A DNA stretch of 64,000 nt from JAWKIW01 sp046331175 (GTDB lineage Bacteria; Actinomycetota; Acidimicrobiia; Acidimicrobiales; Acidimicrobilacustridaceae): contig JAXLRI010000015.1 of assembly GCA_046331175.1 (NCBI GenBank), positions 1 to 64,000 on the forward strand, given 5' to 3'. How positions within the stretch are numbered: the stretch's first letter is position 1; each line of letters starts with the position of its first letter. The position numbers were made by a program, and so were the translations under genes. The notes under the pieces were generated by a model. That model did not search any database and was not told the DNA's origin. It worked only from the letters and a program-made list of their open reading frames with translations. Below are positions 63,870-64,000 of this stretch, one piece after another.

Positions 63870-64000
63870 ATGCGCGTCGACGTGGACCTGCTCGCCCGCC
63901 GCAGCCGCCGCGTCGAGGTCGACGACCTCGACCTCGACGACTTCGCCAGCCACCCGCTCGACCCGGGAGCGCTGCGCTGCCTGCGCTACATGCACGACGT
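63870..64000 (+). CDS. N-terminal fragment of an unidentified protein, possibly ferritin-like diiron
   Basis: ATG 63870 follows GAGGAGG and opens a frame running off the window: MRVDVDLLARRSRRVEVDD, then an acidic stretch and DPGALRCLRYMHDV. The CLRYMHDV segment resembles the first helix of actinobacterial ferritin-like, AurF-like proteins (recalled), in which a Glu usually follows soon after. Only ~43 residues are visible, so the assignment is tentative. Confidence 0.5.
   Translation, partial: MRVDVDLLARRSRRVEVDDLDLDDFASHPLDPGALRCLRYMHD

Overview
This is a very GC-rich (about 70% or more) chromosomal segment of a free-living actinobacterium. Frequent GTG starts, ATGA/GTGA/TGATG gene overlaps and an actinobacterial RecQ C-terminus suggest Actinomycetota, plausibly class Acidimicrobiia (Iamia-like); that placement is inference. 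I see no rRNA, tRNA, CRISPR array, transposase or prophage.

Layout. 0-2 kb: tail of a RecQ-type helicase and a frame-shifted acyl-CoA synthetase. 2-11 kb: a minus-strand recC-recB-recD operon. 11-19.5 kb: an envelope-stress-like block (DUF4097 protein, response regulator, histidine kinase, divergent MacB/FtsX-type ABC exporter, PBP4-type carboxypeptidase). 19.7-27 kb: a 4-coumarate-CoA-ligase-like enzyme and two large PAS/GAF proteins, the second ending in an EAL c-di-GMP phosphodiesterase domain. 27-38 kb: a potassium island with a KimA-like importer carrying a C-terminal OB-fold, convergent with kdpFABCDE and a small leading membrane protein. 38-40.5 kb: GPP34 protein and a GH127-like glycosidase. 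40.5-48.2 kb: a nitrogen-compound block read leftward: AtzH-like DUF3225 protein, GntR regulator, complete BMP-type ABC importer, a cysteine hydrolase paralogue that has lost its catalytic triad, and a close biuret amidohydrolase (BiuH) homologue. 48-56.8 kb: zwf, a Tat-exported YHYH protein, two divergent lipoprotein alpha/beta hydrolases, a P-loop kinase without a canonical start codon, two VOC proteins, a DUF4239 membrane protein and an SDR. 56.9-62.6 kb: a tightly overlapped catabolic operon (SDR, haloalkane-dehalogenase-like hydrolase, arylsulfatase, family-5 solute-binding lipoprotein). 62.8-64 kb: another SDR and the start of an unidentified gene.

Five copies of one 51-53 bp hairpin element (arms of about 15-17 bp around a loop holding GGCTTGGTG or its complement) lie between genes, each within 50 bp of a stop codon. 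They are the most striking non-coding structure here.

The most promising biology: (1) the BMP importer/BiuH/degenerate BiuH paralogue/AtzH-like/GntR cluster, a candidate uptake and hydrolysis system for biuret or another ureide; (2) the K+ island, where the KimA-like gene has an 11-bp tandem CTTAGCG direct repeat upstream and related TAGCG boxes precede kdp; (3) the hairpin family.
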